Source: Laguncularia racemosa (lineage: Eukaryota > Streptophyta > Magnoliopsida > Myrtales > Combretaceae). From it: 64,000 nt of DNA. Positions 22,840 to 33,022 of the stretch are shown in pieces. Both the position numbers and the translations under genes were made by a program. How positions within the stretch are numbered: the stretch's first letter is position 1; every line of letters starts with the position of its first letter. The stretch covers positions 1-64,000 of the forward strand of contig JBBMOL010000302.1 in assembly GCA_037954665.1 (NCBI GenBank), given 5' to 3'. Under the pieces are notes generated by a model. It saw only the letters and a list, made by a program, of their open reading frames with translations, searched no databases and was not told the DNA's origin.

Positions 22840-23766
22840 TTTGAAGATGTCTTCCCTGATGAGATTCCAAAGGGATTACCACCTATTCGTGTGTATTGAG
22901 CACCAGATTGACCTTTTACCCGAGCATCGATTCCAAACAAGCCAGCTTATAGGAGCAACCTGGAGGAAACAAAGGAACTCTAAAGGCAGGTTGAAGAATT
23001 AATGAAGAAGGGGTACGTGAGAGAGAGCATGAGTCCATGTGCAGTGCCTGTGATTTGGTGCCTAAGAAGGATGGGACATGGAGAATGGTGTTGACTGCCG
23101 TGCCATCAACAACATCACGGTAAAGTATCGTCATCTCATTCCTCGCTTAGATGACATGTTAGATGAGTTACATGGTCTAGTGTCTTTTCGAAAATTGATA
23201 TGAAAAGTGGATATCACCAAATTAGAATGAAAGAAGGTGATGAATGGAAAACTGCATTTAAGACAAATATGGATTGTATGAGTGGTTAGTAATGCCTTTC
23301 GGTTTAACTAACCACCTAGTACTTTTATGAGACTTATGAACCATGTTTTGAGGACTTTTATTGAAAATTTGTGGTTGTCTATTTTGATGATATCCTCATT
23401 TACAGCAAGAGTTTGGAAGATCATATGTCTCACTTAAGGAATGTTTTAGAAGTTCTTCGAAGAACATTATATGCTAACCTCAAGAAGTGCACTTTTTGCA
23501 CAGACAAACTTGTGTTTCTTGGTTTTGTTGTTAGTGCACAGGGAATACAGGTTGACAAAGAAAAGGTTCGTGCGATCCAAGAATGGCCTAGTCCAACCAA
23601 TGTAAGTAATGTGCGGAGCTTCCATGGACTAGCGAGTTTTTACAGGAGATTTGTGAAGGATTTCAGCACCATTGCAGCACCACTTACTGAGGTAATTAAG
23701 AAGAACTGGGGTTCAGCTGGGGAGAGTAACAAGAGAAAGCCTTTCAGACGCTTAAAAATAAGCTGA
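22840..23766 (+). pseudogene. Reverse transcriptase of element D
   Basis: Starts with FEDVFPDEIPKGLPP (22,840-22,885), the family's pre-RT motif, then a stop. Palm landmarks in shifting frames: SKIDMKSGYHQIRM, MPFGLTN, and the catalytic block VVYFDDILIYSKS at 23,374-23,412 with both Asp residues intact. The segment 23,371-23,766 is open and includes CTFCTDKLVFLGFVVS and SFHGLASFYRRFVKDFS, the thumb and connection. RT copies the element RNA into cDNA. Upstream frameshifts near 23,060, 23,190 and 23,260 disable it. Confidence 0.82.
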
Positions 23767-24260
23767 CTCAGGCGCCGTTACTTGCTTTACCTAACTTTGC
23801 TAAAACGTTTGAAATTGAGTGTGATGCTTCAGGAATAGGTATTGGAGCAATGCTTATGTGGGAGAGAAGACCGATTGCATTCTTATAGCGAAAAGCTAAG
23901 TGGGCAACCTTGAATTACCCTACTTACGACAAGGAGCTATATGCATTGGTTCGAGCCCTGGAGACGTGGCAACATTACCTTTAGCTGAAAGAGTTCGTGA
24001 TCCATACTGATCATGAATCCTTGAAGTATTTGAAGGGCAACACAAGCTGAACAAAAGGCATGCTCGTTGGGTGGAGTTCATCGAAACATTTCCATATGTC
24101 ATCCACTACAAGCAAGGTAAAGAGAATGTCGTGGCTGATGCACTTTCTAGAAGGTATAAATCTTATTCTACTCTTAGTTCTAGATTGCTTGGTTTTGAGC
24201 ACATTAAGGAAATATATCCTGCTGATCGAGATTTTTGTGAGGAATATGTGCAATTAAGAA
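23760..24260 (+). pseudogene. RNase H of element D
   Basis: Begins LTQAPLLALPNFAKTFEIEC-DASG, the first catalytic Asp region of Ty3-type RNase H, and ends with IHTDHESLKYL and YKQGKENVVADALSR. The domain removes RNA from RNA-DNA hybrids during reverse transcription. Two premature TAG codons: TATAGCGA at 23,886 and CTTTAGCTG at 23,981, the latter where element F has TGG. A 1-bp frameshift occurs near 24,040. Confidence 0.8.
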
Positions 24261-25383
24261 GAGTGGGCATGGAAAATTTTATAAACATGAAGGATTCTTG
24301 TTTAGGAGAGTAAACTAATGTATTCCACTTTGTTCTTTAAGAGAATTACTGTGAGGGAGTCTCATGGAGGAGGTTAAATGGACACTTTGGAGTAGCTAAA
24401 ACCTTAGGGTATTGCAGGAACACTTCTATTGGCCTCACATGAAAAGAGATGTTGAGAGAATTTGTGAGCGATGTGTCACATGTAAACAAGCGAAATCTAG
24501 AGTCCAACCTCAAGGGCTTTAAACACCCCACTTCCCATATTCCATGACCTTGGGTAATATTTCTATGGATTTTTCTTTAGGATTACCCAGGTCTAAAAGG
24601 GTTTGGGGTTTTGTTTTTTTTAGTTGTTAAGGTTTCTAAAATCACATTTCATTCCTTGTCGCAAAACGGATTATGCTTTTAATATTGCTAATTTATTCTT
24701 TAAGGGCATTGGTGTTGCATTATGCCTAGAACAATTGTACAGATAGGATGCTAATTCTTAAGCACTTTTGGAAGACTTTGTGGGTAAGTTGGAAAAATTA
24801 TTGTTTTTTACTACTTTTCATCCACAACTGATGGTCAAAATAAGGTAGTGAATCGAACTTTATCACTTGTTGATGGCTGTAATTTAAAAAAAATATTTAA
24901 AAATTGGAGGATTTTTTTCCCCATGTGAATTTCCTAAACCCACACATTTTGCTACTAAATTTTTTCCTTTGAAATTGGTTGGGTTTTTAAACCATAACTC
25001 CTTTGGATTTATCACCTTTTCCTATTTCGAGTATATTAATTTAATGGCAAAAGAAGCCGAATTTGTTCAACAGATGCATGAAAGGTAAGGCGAACATTGA
25101 ACGACGAACAAGTATATGTGAAACAACCCAAAAAGGGGCGTCGACAACTGTTTTTGAAAATTGGGGATTAGGTTTGGTTTACATGCGCAAAGAGCGGTTC
25201 CCGTGCAGCGTCGATCTAAACTACTTCCTAAAAGGGGAGGACCATTTCAAGTTCTTGAGCGCACAACGACAAGCAACAAGATAGATTTCCTGGTGAGTAT
25301 CAAGTAAGTCCACATTTAATGTTACTGATCTAAGTCCTTTTTAGTAGGGATGATTTGAGGACAAAACCTTTTTAAAGGGGGAA
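24261..25383 (+). pseudogene. Integrase and pol tail of element D
   Basis: H2C2 zinc-binding region at 24,340-24,500 (GHFGVAKTLG, HFYWPHMKRDVERICERC). The catalytic core follows in noisy sequence from about 24,530 (MDF-like), with a HPQ-DGQ segment near 24,825. Post-core WVHMRKERFP-like block near 25,180 and GPFQVLE near 25,240. The pol tail would run into the LTR. Sequence quality falls sharply at about 24,530. A purine tract TTTAAAGGGGGAA (25,371-25,383) is the polypurine primer just before the LTR. Confidence 0.7.
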
Positions 25384-26132
25384 TGATAGAGCCCAAATCG
25401 GAAAAGAAATGTGGATCCTCCCCTTTAATTTTCGCCTAGACCGATCACAAAAGTCCAGCGAACGACTCAAGGAAGCACTTAACGGTTGATAAAGGGTGTC
25501 CATGAAGCGGAAAGATTGGGGCAACATGAAGTTGGAACGGATTGGCACAACCCTGGGAAACCCTTGCTCTTTACAAGTCCAAAACCGGACACGGGGTTTA
25601 AGAGGCGGTACTTTTAAGGCACAACCGTGTAAGAATATCAAAATTCAAGAACATACCGGCCCAAAACACCCAAAAGGCATGGCCCTGAAGGAGACAAGAA
25701 TTTGGGACAGAATCATCCGCCAAAGTAACGGCCGTGTTCCCCTGCCACCAGTTTTTTCTGTTTCGTGTTTTTAAAGCAACTTATCTAACTATGTCGTTTT
25801 GGACTTGTTTTTCAAGAATTGTAACCCATATAAAAGCTCCTAGGGTTTAGAAAAACTAAGAATTTACATCTTTGAACATTAAACATTTTGAGAGGCACCT
25901 CCTTGGTTCTTCAAGAACTAAATCGAACTTATCGTTTAAATTTTCCGACGTTATCCACTTATCAATCGACTTTCATCTCGATTTGGGCGCTTCATTTATA
26001 CAAAGGGTTCTTGTCTCGCTTATAGACAACAGGCCCGGGGTTTTTCCATTTTAGGTGTTTGGGCGCTTAGGCAATGAATTCCGAACGTATTGTTTTGGTT
26101 TTTTCGTCATGGGTTGGCGGGGTTTTCGACAT
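25384..26132 (+). repeat. 3' LTR of element D
   Basis: Begins TGATAGAGCCC after the polypurine tract and ends near TTTTCGACAT; colinear with 19,694-20,394. TATAAAAGC at 25,832 is a likely promoter box. Noisy sequence makes an LTR age estimate unsafe. Confidence 0.75.
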
Positions 26133-27130
26133 ATGCGATCCCTTTCAAATTTAAGGGAGTTAGTGATGATGCATCCACCCGGGCTTTTCCCTTTCTCTTT
26201 AAAAGGCAAGGCTAAGCAGGGGATGAATTCTTTACCGAGGAACCCATTCTACATGGCAAGGTCTGATTAAAAATTTTATGGACAAATTCTTCCCTCCTTC
26301 AAAGACCGCTAAACTTCGAGCTGAGATTCAATCTTATCAATATGACATGGAGACGTTGTATGAAACCGGAGAGATTCAAGGACCAATGCAGAAATCCTAC
26401 ACCATGGGATCCCAGAGGGGCTTCATTCATATATTTTATAATGGGTTGAACTATCAAAAAAAAACAGTAGATGCCGCAGCTGGTGGCACCTTAACCCATA
26501 AAACCCTGAAGAAAGTTTGACTCTTTTGAAGACATGGCCGCAAATAATATGAATGGCACATGGTAGGGGTAGAGAAAAGAAGGGGCGGCATTCTTGAAGG
26601 GGATTGGCTACTTCATCATGTCCAAAGTTGAGGCTTTATCTAAAAGATCAGGGGCTGGCTGTCTCAAACATCAGCGGCTATTGTGGAACCCTCATGGGGA
26701 GGGAAGGCAAACAGAGCAAGTGGATTATTTGGGGAAAACCCCTTCGGCCCCAGAACAAACCATATAGCAATACTTATAAACCCCGGGTTGGGGAAATCAC
26801 CCAAAATTTTTCTTTTGGGCAACAACATAATTTCAAAGGGGAATCCGAATCCTCCACCAGGGTTTTCAGGCCAAAGGGCCAATTCCAAAACCCCACTTTA
26901 AGATCTCCTCACAAAATTCATCAAGGATTCAGAAGACAGACAGAAATCCTTTAAATTTTATTCTGAAAATAAGACCGGCTCAAAGGAAAAAATGAGGGAT
27001 CAATACACAATCTTGAAAACCAGGTCGGTCCCGATACTAACTTCGTCAGAGAGATCTCAAGGGTTTATTACCGGGGAAAAACGGAAAACCCAAACCCCAG
27101 AGAACATGTTAAGGCGTCACATTAGAAGGG
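26133..27130 (+). pseudogene. Gag of Athila A (3' part)
   Basis: Resumes the interrupted gag after D: FPFSLKGKAKQ near 26,195, MDKFFPPSKTAKLRAEIQSY at 26,278, MYETGEIQ, IFYNGLNYQ and so on, colinear with 49,846-50,890. Athila A keeps the Arg codon CGA in SKTAKLR where C has a TGA stop. Homopolymer-type errors introduce most frameshifts. Confidence 0.75.
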
Positions 27131-28390
27131 TAAGGAACTACAAACCCAAAAGGGTTTAAGAAGAAGAGAGTCGATACTGAAACCCAAAAAAAAACAAGTA
27201 GTTCTCAAAGAAGGGGGGAAAACATTCAGAAAAATCACCTAAAGAGAAATCATCACCTCCATTAACCCAGAATACAAGCCAATTCCCCTTTTCTACCGAC
27301 TCAAGAAGGCAGAACAATAGCACTATGGCAGATTTTAGAGATACAAGCAATTGCATATCAACCTTCCCTGGTTAGGCATTATCACAAATGCCATATATCA
27401 AAATTTTTGAAAGATTGCTATCGAACAAAAGAAGCTTTAAGAGTTCCTACTGTAACTTTAGGAGGAGAAGCTCTCGGTAATTCAGAACAAACTCCAAAGA
27501 AGTTAAAAAATCCGGGAGCTTTACCCTCCCCTTTCCTGATAGGGAATTTATTTAAGAACACATTGGCTGATTTGGGAGCCAGCATTAATTTTTATGCCCT
27601 ACAAGTATTTTTGAAATTGGGTATGGAGAGCCGAAACCGCCAAAATGAGTCTTCAGTTAGCCCATCGATCAGTCAAATTCCCGAAGGGGTAGTTGAAGAT
27701 GTATTATAAAGGGCAGGACTTCATCTTCCGGCGGGTTTTTTCATCCTTGCATGGGAAACAATGTGGAGGTCCCTCTTATATTGGGGGGGCCATTTTTTGG
27801 GTACCTAGAGCCATAATTGATGTTAAGATGGGAAGTTATGTTAGAAAGGGGGATGAAAAGGCATAGGAAAATGCTTAACTCCCAGACAAAACCTGCACCT
27901 GTGAACAGCTAGCAAACGATGCCTTGCTTTGCAGTTTCGGATTCATTTCAAGACCTGTTGATTGTGATCATTGGAATTGTGTTTGATAAGGGGGAAAAGA
28001 GCAACCTAAAAATAGGCGATTAAGCAGTTGTCAATCAGCTTAATAAACTCCATTTGAGAGAAGAAGAAGCTTTAAAGGGATAAATAGATCCACCATTCAG
28101 AGATCGAAACCTTCAATTGAGGAACCACCGATTTAAAAATTGAAACAATAGAACCTTCAATATGCATTTTTGGAAAAGATTCAAAACTTCCACAAATTGC
28201 ATCAAATTTGGATCAGATCAGCGGGAAAAGGGTTATTGCATGTCCGAGGCACACAAAAAGAAATTGCTGGAAATTGCAGATAAAAAGGGGGATTAGCCCA
28301 TCATTTTGTACATAAAAATTTTGATAGAAGATTGTGTCAAGTCGTTGGTAAAACCGCAGCGCCGACTTAATCCAAAAAAGAGAGATTTTG
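27131..28390 (+). pseudogene. Protease and spacer of Athila A
   Basis: Colinear with the intact 50,911-52,164 frame of Athila C. ADLGASINFYAL at 27,565-27,600 is the active-site loop (Asp-Leu-Gly-Ala-Ser). An ILGGPF-like block follows near 27,780. The pre-RT EDCVKS segment is near 28,330. Broken by many indels in noisy sequence. Confidence 0.72.
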
Positions 28391-29010
28391 GGAAAAAAGG
28401 GAAGTCAAAAATTGCTTATGCAGGAATGCTACCCATTTTTATAGCTTATAGGTGACCCCATTCAAGTATTTCCAAGAAAGGCGGTATGCCAGTGGGACCA
28501 AATGAAAAAAATGAACTCATCCCGATAAGAACTATTACTGGAGGGAGAGTTTGTATAGTTTACCGCAAGCTAAATGAGCAACTCAAAAGGACATTTTCCT
28601 CTTCCATTTGTGGACCAAATGCTTGAAAGGTTAGCTGTCTGCATATACTGTTTCCTCAGGGATTCTGGATATTTCCAAATTCCTGTTCACCCAAGACCAG
28701 GAAAAGACGACATTCACATGCCTTTGGGACCTTCGCTTATCGCACATCCCTTTTGGTTTATCAACGCTCCAGCCACCTTGGGCGATGCATGAGGCTTTTT
28801 TTGAGGATATGGTGGGAGACGGGAAAGGAAGTATACAGATGATTTTTCTGTTTTCGGGAACTTTTGATGATGTCTAACCATCTTGAGTTAGTGTTGCAAC
28901 GGTGAAGTACTAACCGGTCCAAAATTTGGAGAAGTTCGTTTTAGGGAAAAAGAAGGATTGTTTTGGGTTATAAAATCTCCAAGAAAGGCATTTTCAAGGT
29001 GAAGGGCCCA
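28391..29010 (+). pseudogene. Partial reverse transcriptase fused to integrase tail (Athila A)
   Basis: FPLPFVDQMLERLA and SGYFQIPVHP (28,595-28,700) mark the RT fingers and palm. At 28,963 MGYKISKKG is followed at once by IFKVKG, which in Athila C reads IFKVNGQRLKHYFG, an integrase C-terminal motif. RT thumb, RNase H and integrase core are absent. The same junction occurs in Athila C at 52,826. Confidence 0.72.
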
Positions 29011-29705
29011 AAAGGCTTAAGCTTTACTTTGGGAAAAAACTTTTTGGGAAGAAAAGGAGGAGCTGAACCTCTTCCACTCCTTTTGACTCCACCGGTTTCA
29101 TTACGTAAAGCTAACGACTTAAACAACAGCGCTTTTTGGGGAGGCAACCCATGTTTTTTAGGTAAGTTTTCTTCTTTACCTTTTTTTTCTTTATTATCAC
29201 CCATGTTTTGAGTAACTTTTGCAGGAAACAAGCTAAAAGGGGGGCAACTAAGTTTGGATTCTTGAAAGCACCAAATAGAGTTTCTTTTAAGCTCTAAGTG
29301 GGGGAAAATTCGGGAAAGGGAGACCTTTTTAAGGGATGCAAAAAGAAGTAATGACAGGTAGTATTTTTATTTTCTAAACCGGTACATAGAGGTGATCCGG
29401 TTTCTTACACAGTTAAGGGTGTTAAATTTACTTTTTAATAAAAAAAAAAAAGGGGAAAACGCATGGTGTGCCCCCTTTCACTTCAAATATGCTCATTGTG
29501 TACATATCAAGATACATGAATAAGGACACCTTGTGTACCTGGGCGGTATCTGACCCACAGAAGGCACAATTCGAACACGAACAAAAGGGACACGCTCATG
29601 TACCGGCGGTACGACCCACAAAACACCCCCTCATATACACGAACAAGGTCACACTCGTGTACTTGGTCTGTATTTTACTCACAGAAAGCTCTCCCATAAC
29701 ACAAA
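29011..29705 (+). other. 3' non-coding region of Athila A with short tandem repeats
   Basis: Colinear with 52,905-53,510. From about 29,500 it holds repeats of roughly 60 bp built on ATACACGAACAAGG, CACGCTCATGTAC and TGACCCACAGAAGGC. Athila A has one more unit than Athila C. It ends without a polypurine tract or LTR at about 29,705. Confidence 0.6.
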
Positions 29706-29822
29706 AAGGACAATAACAAGGTTGATTTCCTTAAAACCCAAGGGAAAGAGGATTTTGTTTTTTGTGGGGCAACAGGATGGACATAAAAATTCGAGGGCTA
29801 ATCTTTTTCAACATGGAGGGAA
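29706..29822 (+). other. Pol tail and polypurine tract preceding LTR 29,823 (element II)
   Basis: Matches 32,170-32,284, which lies between protease and the final LTR. It contains AACATGGAGGGAA, the polypurine tract. Internal 3' sequence here, upstream of an LTR that also has a primer site downstream, shows that LTR is shared by two internal regions. Confidence 0.65.
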
Positions 29823-30471
29823 TGAAGGATTCCAAGAGCAAGATACGACACCAAAGAATCAAAGTCAATCCAGCTAAGGTGGAGACAGGGACAAAAAGGG
29901 AGGAAAAAATCGGGGGGACACAAGGCAAGTTCGGCTAGCCTTTGCTTTAAGGGTTTCCGACCTTGGTGCCCGGGTTACATATAGGGCCCCCGACTTGAAT
30001 GGCCCGCACCAATTTTTTTTTTATTCCGCTTATTTTATTAATATTTTATTTAAAAGTCCTTTGGTACTTTTTTGGGATGATATAAATATCTTCTTTAGGT
30101 TTTTGAAGGGGGGTTATGTTAATTTGTTGAAAAGAAAAAACTTTGATGTATAATCCTCTTTGGAGATTCTTGAATATTTAGAATTTGGGTTTCCCTTTAT
30201 TCTAGTTGTTCTTATCAATTCTTTGGTTTCCCATAAAATTTGTGGCAAATAATGTTTTAATTCTTGGGAATTTTTTTAACCTTAGTGATTAATTTTTAGA
30301 ACGTGGTCTCTACTTTTTTTTAAATTTTCGAACCATTTAATTTTATCAATCTTGGCATCTATAATTGATAATTTTTTCCATATCTCTTTTTTATTCTTAG
30401 TACCAAATAAAGAAAACCCAAAATTTTTAAAAATCCATTTTTATTGAAGATCCCCGTGAATGCCCCTAACA
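29823..30471 (+). repeat. Middle (shared) LTR of element II
   Basis: TGAAGGATTCCAAGAG to CCCCTAACA; colinear with 32,285-33,017 but shorter through noisy indels. Flanked by polypurine tract on the left and primer site on the right. Confidence 0.72.
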
Positions 30472-30474
30472 TTT

Positions 30475-30486
30475 TGGGATCAGAGC
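30475..30486 (+). other. Primer-binding site of element II
   Basis: TGGGATCAGAGC, one base from the initiator-Met site TGGTATCAGAGC, 3 bp after the LTR end. Confidence 0.75.
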
Positions 30487-30839
30487 AAAAGTGTGATTTT
30501 TGAATCGACGCGGGTTAAAATCGGGAAGGTTTTTGAAACTCAACTCAATTTAGTTTTAATTCAATACTGCCGTTGGTTGGAAATTTGGGGGAAATTTTTT
30601 TTTGATAAGTATTCTGTGAATTCGATTTTTGGTATTGAATTGGTGTTTGGGGCCCTTTGTAGAATTGGGGTTTTGTGAATATCTATTGTTAAATTTTTTA
30701 GTGGTAGAGATCACGCAGGAAGTGTTTAAAACACAAAAAAACCAACAAAGGGGAAAATGCTGTAAGGGGGTGGGGTTTTTATTAGGGCAAGTTCAATCAA
30801 CTCCAAGAAAATATTAATTGATTATGGGGAGATTGGGGG

Positions 30840-31665
30840 TTAGGGATGAAGAAGCCAAGTGGTGCAGGAATTGGGGGGAAAAATTTTTAGTGTGAATCTG
30901 ATGCCAGTAGTGAAGGGGTAGGAGAGGGAAAAAAGGATACAGGCGTAAGGGGATTGAAAAAAAAAAGCAAAAAATTCCCCCCTTTCACTGGGAGTAGTAA
31001 ACAGAGGAATTCTTAGACTGGGTGCTACGGGTTTTAGAAGTGTTTTACTGCTATGAGTTGGGTGACGCATAAGGGGAAATGGCGTCTCTACATTCTCTAA
31101 ATATTTACCGTGGGGGAAAAACTAAAATTTTGAGAACGTAGGGCGGATGAAAAAAGTGCGTCTATGGGCTTTGATGAAAAGTTTAAAAGACGGGGATGTA
31201 TGCCAGATTACTAAAAACAAGAGATGCTGATGGAGTTGTAATCCTTGAGGCAGGTAAGAAAAGCATAGAAGAGTATGTAAAGGAATTTGAGACACTAATG
31301 GCAAGGTGTGATATTAAGGAATCATCAGATGAATCCATAGCTCGTTTCATCAATGGGTTGAAGATGGACATTGCCAATGTAGTGGAACTCCAGCATTATC
31401 AGACTCTAGAGATGTGATTAAATTTAGCCAGTCAGGTTGAGCGCATTAGCGCAGGTGGGCTCAGAAATCATATCACCACCATAGTCAGATGATGGTGAGA
31501 AAAGGAAGGAAAAAGGAAAGGCTGTCGCTGGTGAGGTTGTTGACCAAACATAGCAAAAGAAGAGCAGGGATATAAAATGTTTTAAGTGTTTAGGACTTGG
31601 ACATATTGTTTCTCAATGTCCTAATAAAAGGGTTATGGCATAAAAGGTGATAAAGTCAAGAGTGA
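30840..31665 (+). pseudogene. Gag of element II
   Basis: Clean sequence begins at about 31,190. The core segment 31,196-31,417 encodes KKSIEEYVKEFETLMARC, ESIARFINGLK and VVELQHYQTLEM, matching gag of D and G (VDEYF, ARFLAGL, VELQHYVELEDM). A CCHC zinc knuckle, IKCFKCLGLGHIVSQC, is at 31,570-31,617. The N-terminal part (30,840-31,190) is too noisy to read and a stop follows TLEM. Confidence 0.75.
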
Positions 31666-32284
31666 GGAAAGAAGAACAGAAGGGACTGAGGGAGAAAGGA
31701 AGATGAAGACATTAAAGCATATCCAGTACAGGAGAGACTTGTTAATGGTTAAGCAGGATGAAGCTGTTCCTAATCAGAGAGCCAATTTAATTTCATATTC
31801 AAGGTATGGTGTAAGGGAAGACTTTTTTGATTGTGGTTTGACATAAGCAGTTGCACCAATGTTGCTTCAGCAAGCTGGTTACTAAGTTGGGTTTACAGGT
31901 GAAGCAGCATCTAAGACCTTATGCACTTCATTGGTTGAGTCCATAGGGAGCTGTTCATGTACACAAACAGGTTCCTATTCCATTAATTATTGGTGATTAT
32001 ACTGACGAGATTGTATGTGATGTAGTTCCCATGGAAGCTACACACTTGATTCTTGGAAGACCTTGGCAATAAGATCTCAGAGCTAAGTATGATGGATACA
32101 CCAATGAGTATACCATTCAGCAACAGGACAAGGTATACAAGCTTCTTCTTATGAGTCTAATTGAGGTACAACAAACAAGGTTGATTTGCCTTAAGAAGCC
32201 CAAGGGAAAGAGGAGTTTGTTTATGTGGTCTAATAGGATGGACGATAAAGATTCGAGGTCGAATGTTTTTCAACATGGAGGGAA
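31666..32284 (+). pseudogene. Protease and pol tail of element II (no RT, RNase H or integrase)
   Basis: Protease landmarks: SSCTNVAS-like block at 31,845-31,870 (broken by a frameshift), IIGDYTDEIVCDVVPMEATH and LILGRPWQ at 32,040-32,070. It then runs straight to a short basic region and a tail DSRSNVFQHGGND at about 32,245-32,285, like the DLRINPFQEEGND that follows integrase in element F. So about 3 kb of pol is missing between protease and tail. CATGGAGGGAA at 32,274-32,284 is the polypurine tract. Confidence 0.72.
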
Positions 32285-33017
32285 TGATAGGATTCCAAGA
32301 GTTAAGAAAGAGCACCAAAGAAATCAAAGTCAATCCAAGCTATAGGTGGCAGTATGGGAACAAAAAGGGAGAAATTAGCATTGGGAGGACGCAAGGCGAA
32401 GTTCGGCCAGCTTAAGTCGGCCTTGAATGAAGGCCGACCAAATTAGCTTCAAGGTCGCCAACCTTGGTGTCGGCTTACATATAGGCCGCCGGCCTTTGGC
32501 CAGCCTTGAGTCGGCCTTAAGTGGCCTCGCACCAATTTTTCTTTATTCCGCTTTATTTTATTAATATTTCATTAATATGTCCTTAGGTTACTTTTAGGCA
32601 TGATATAAATAGTCTTCTTTTAGGTATTTTGAAGGGATTATGTTATTTTGTTGAAAAGAAACACGCTTTGAGTGTGTGAATCCTCTTTAGACAGTTCTTG
32701 AATATTGAGAATTGGATTTCCCTTTATTCTAGTTGTTATTATCAGATTCTTGGTTCCTGTAGAATTTGTGGCAAACATTGTTATTGAATTCTTGGAATTC
32801 TTTAACCTTAGTAATTAATTATAGAACGTGGTCTCTATCGTGGTCTCTATCATTCTATGTTTTAATTGTGAACCAGTTTAATTTTATCTATCTTGGCATC
32901 TATAGATTGGTAATTTTATCCATATCCCTTTTTTTATTTGTTAGTAACCAAATAAAGAAAACCCTAAAATTATTAAATAATCCATTATTATGAAGATCTG
33001 CGTGAAAGACCGTAACA
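32285..33017 (+). repeat. 3' LTR of element II
   Basis: TGATAGGATTCCAAGAG to GACCGTAACA, 733 bp, followed by the target duplication ATTGA. U3 contains a cluster of GGCCGACC / GGCCGCCGGCC repeats (32,395-32,530); TATAAATAG at 32,602 is a likely TATA box. Confidence 0.8.
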
Positions 33018-33022
33018 ATTGA

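Larger units (their letters stand above)
19694..26132 (+). mobile_element. Chromovirus-like Ty3/gypsy element D inserted in Athila A gag
   Basis: LTRs at 19,694-20,394 and 25,384-26,132 flank a full gag-protease-RT-RNase H-integrase order on the plus strand. Flanking 5-mers are ATGGG and ATGCG, and the Athila gag frame resumes exactly after the second, so this is a nested insertion with a target duplication carrying one mismatch (right copy is in noisy sequence). 20.4-24.5 kb is clean; both LTRs and the integrase end are noisy. Confidence 0.85.
17700..29705 (+). mobile_element. Athila element A, split by chromovirus D and lacking its 3' LTR
   Basis: 5' LTR (17,700-19,116), primer site, gag to 19,693, then chromovirus D (19,694-26,132), then rest of gag, protease, partial RT, an RT-to-integrase-tail deletion, and a 3' region of about 60-bp repeats ending near 29,705. 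No 3' LTR is present. Very similar to Athila C (47,822-53,731), including the same internal deletion. The second half is error-rich. Confidence 0.75.
17525..33022 (+). mobile_element. Gag-protease element II with nested Athila A
   Basis: Outer limits are set by a perfect 5-bp duplication ATTGA next to an LTR start (TGATAGGGTTCC at 17,530) and an LTR end (CCGTAACA at 33,017). The first LTR is cut at 17,699 by Athila A. After A the sequence resumes not with the rest of that LTR but with a pol tail (29,706), a complete LTR (29,823-30,471), a primer site, gag, protease, pol tail and a final LTR (32,285-33,017). The structure implies a former tandem (LTR-internal-LTR-internal-LTR) with a later deletion. 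Confidence 0.7.
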
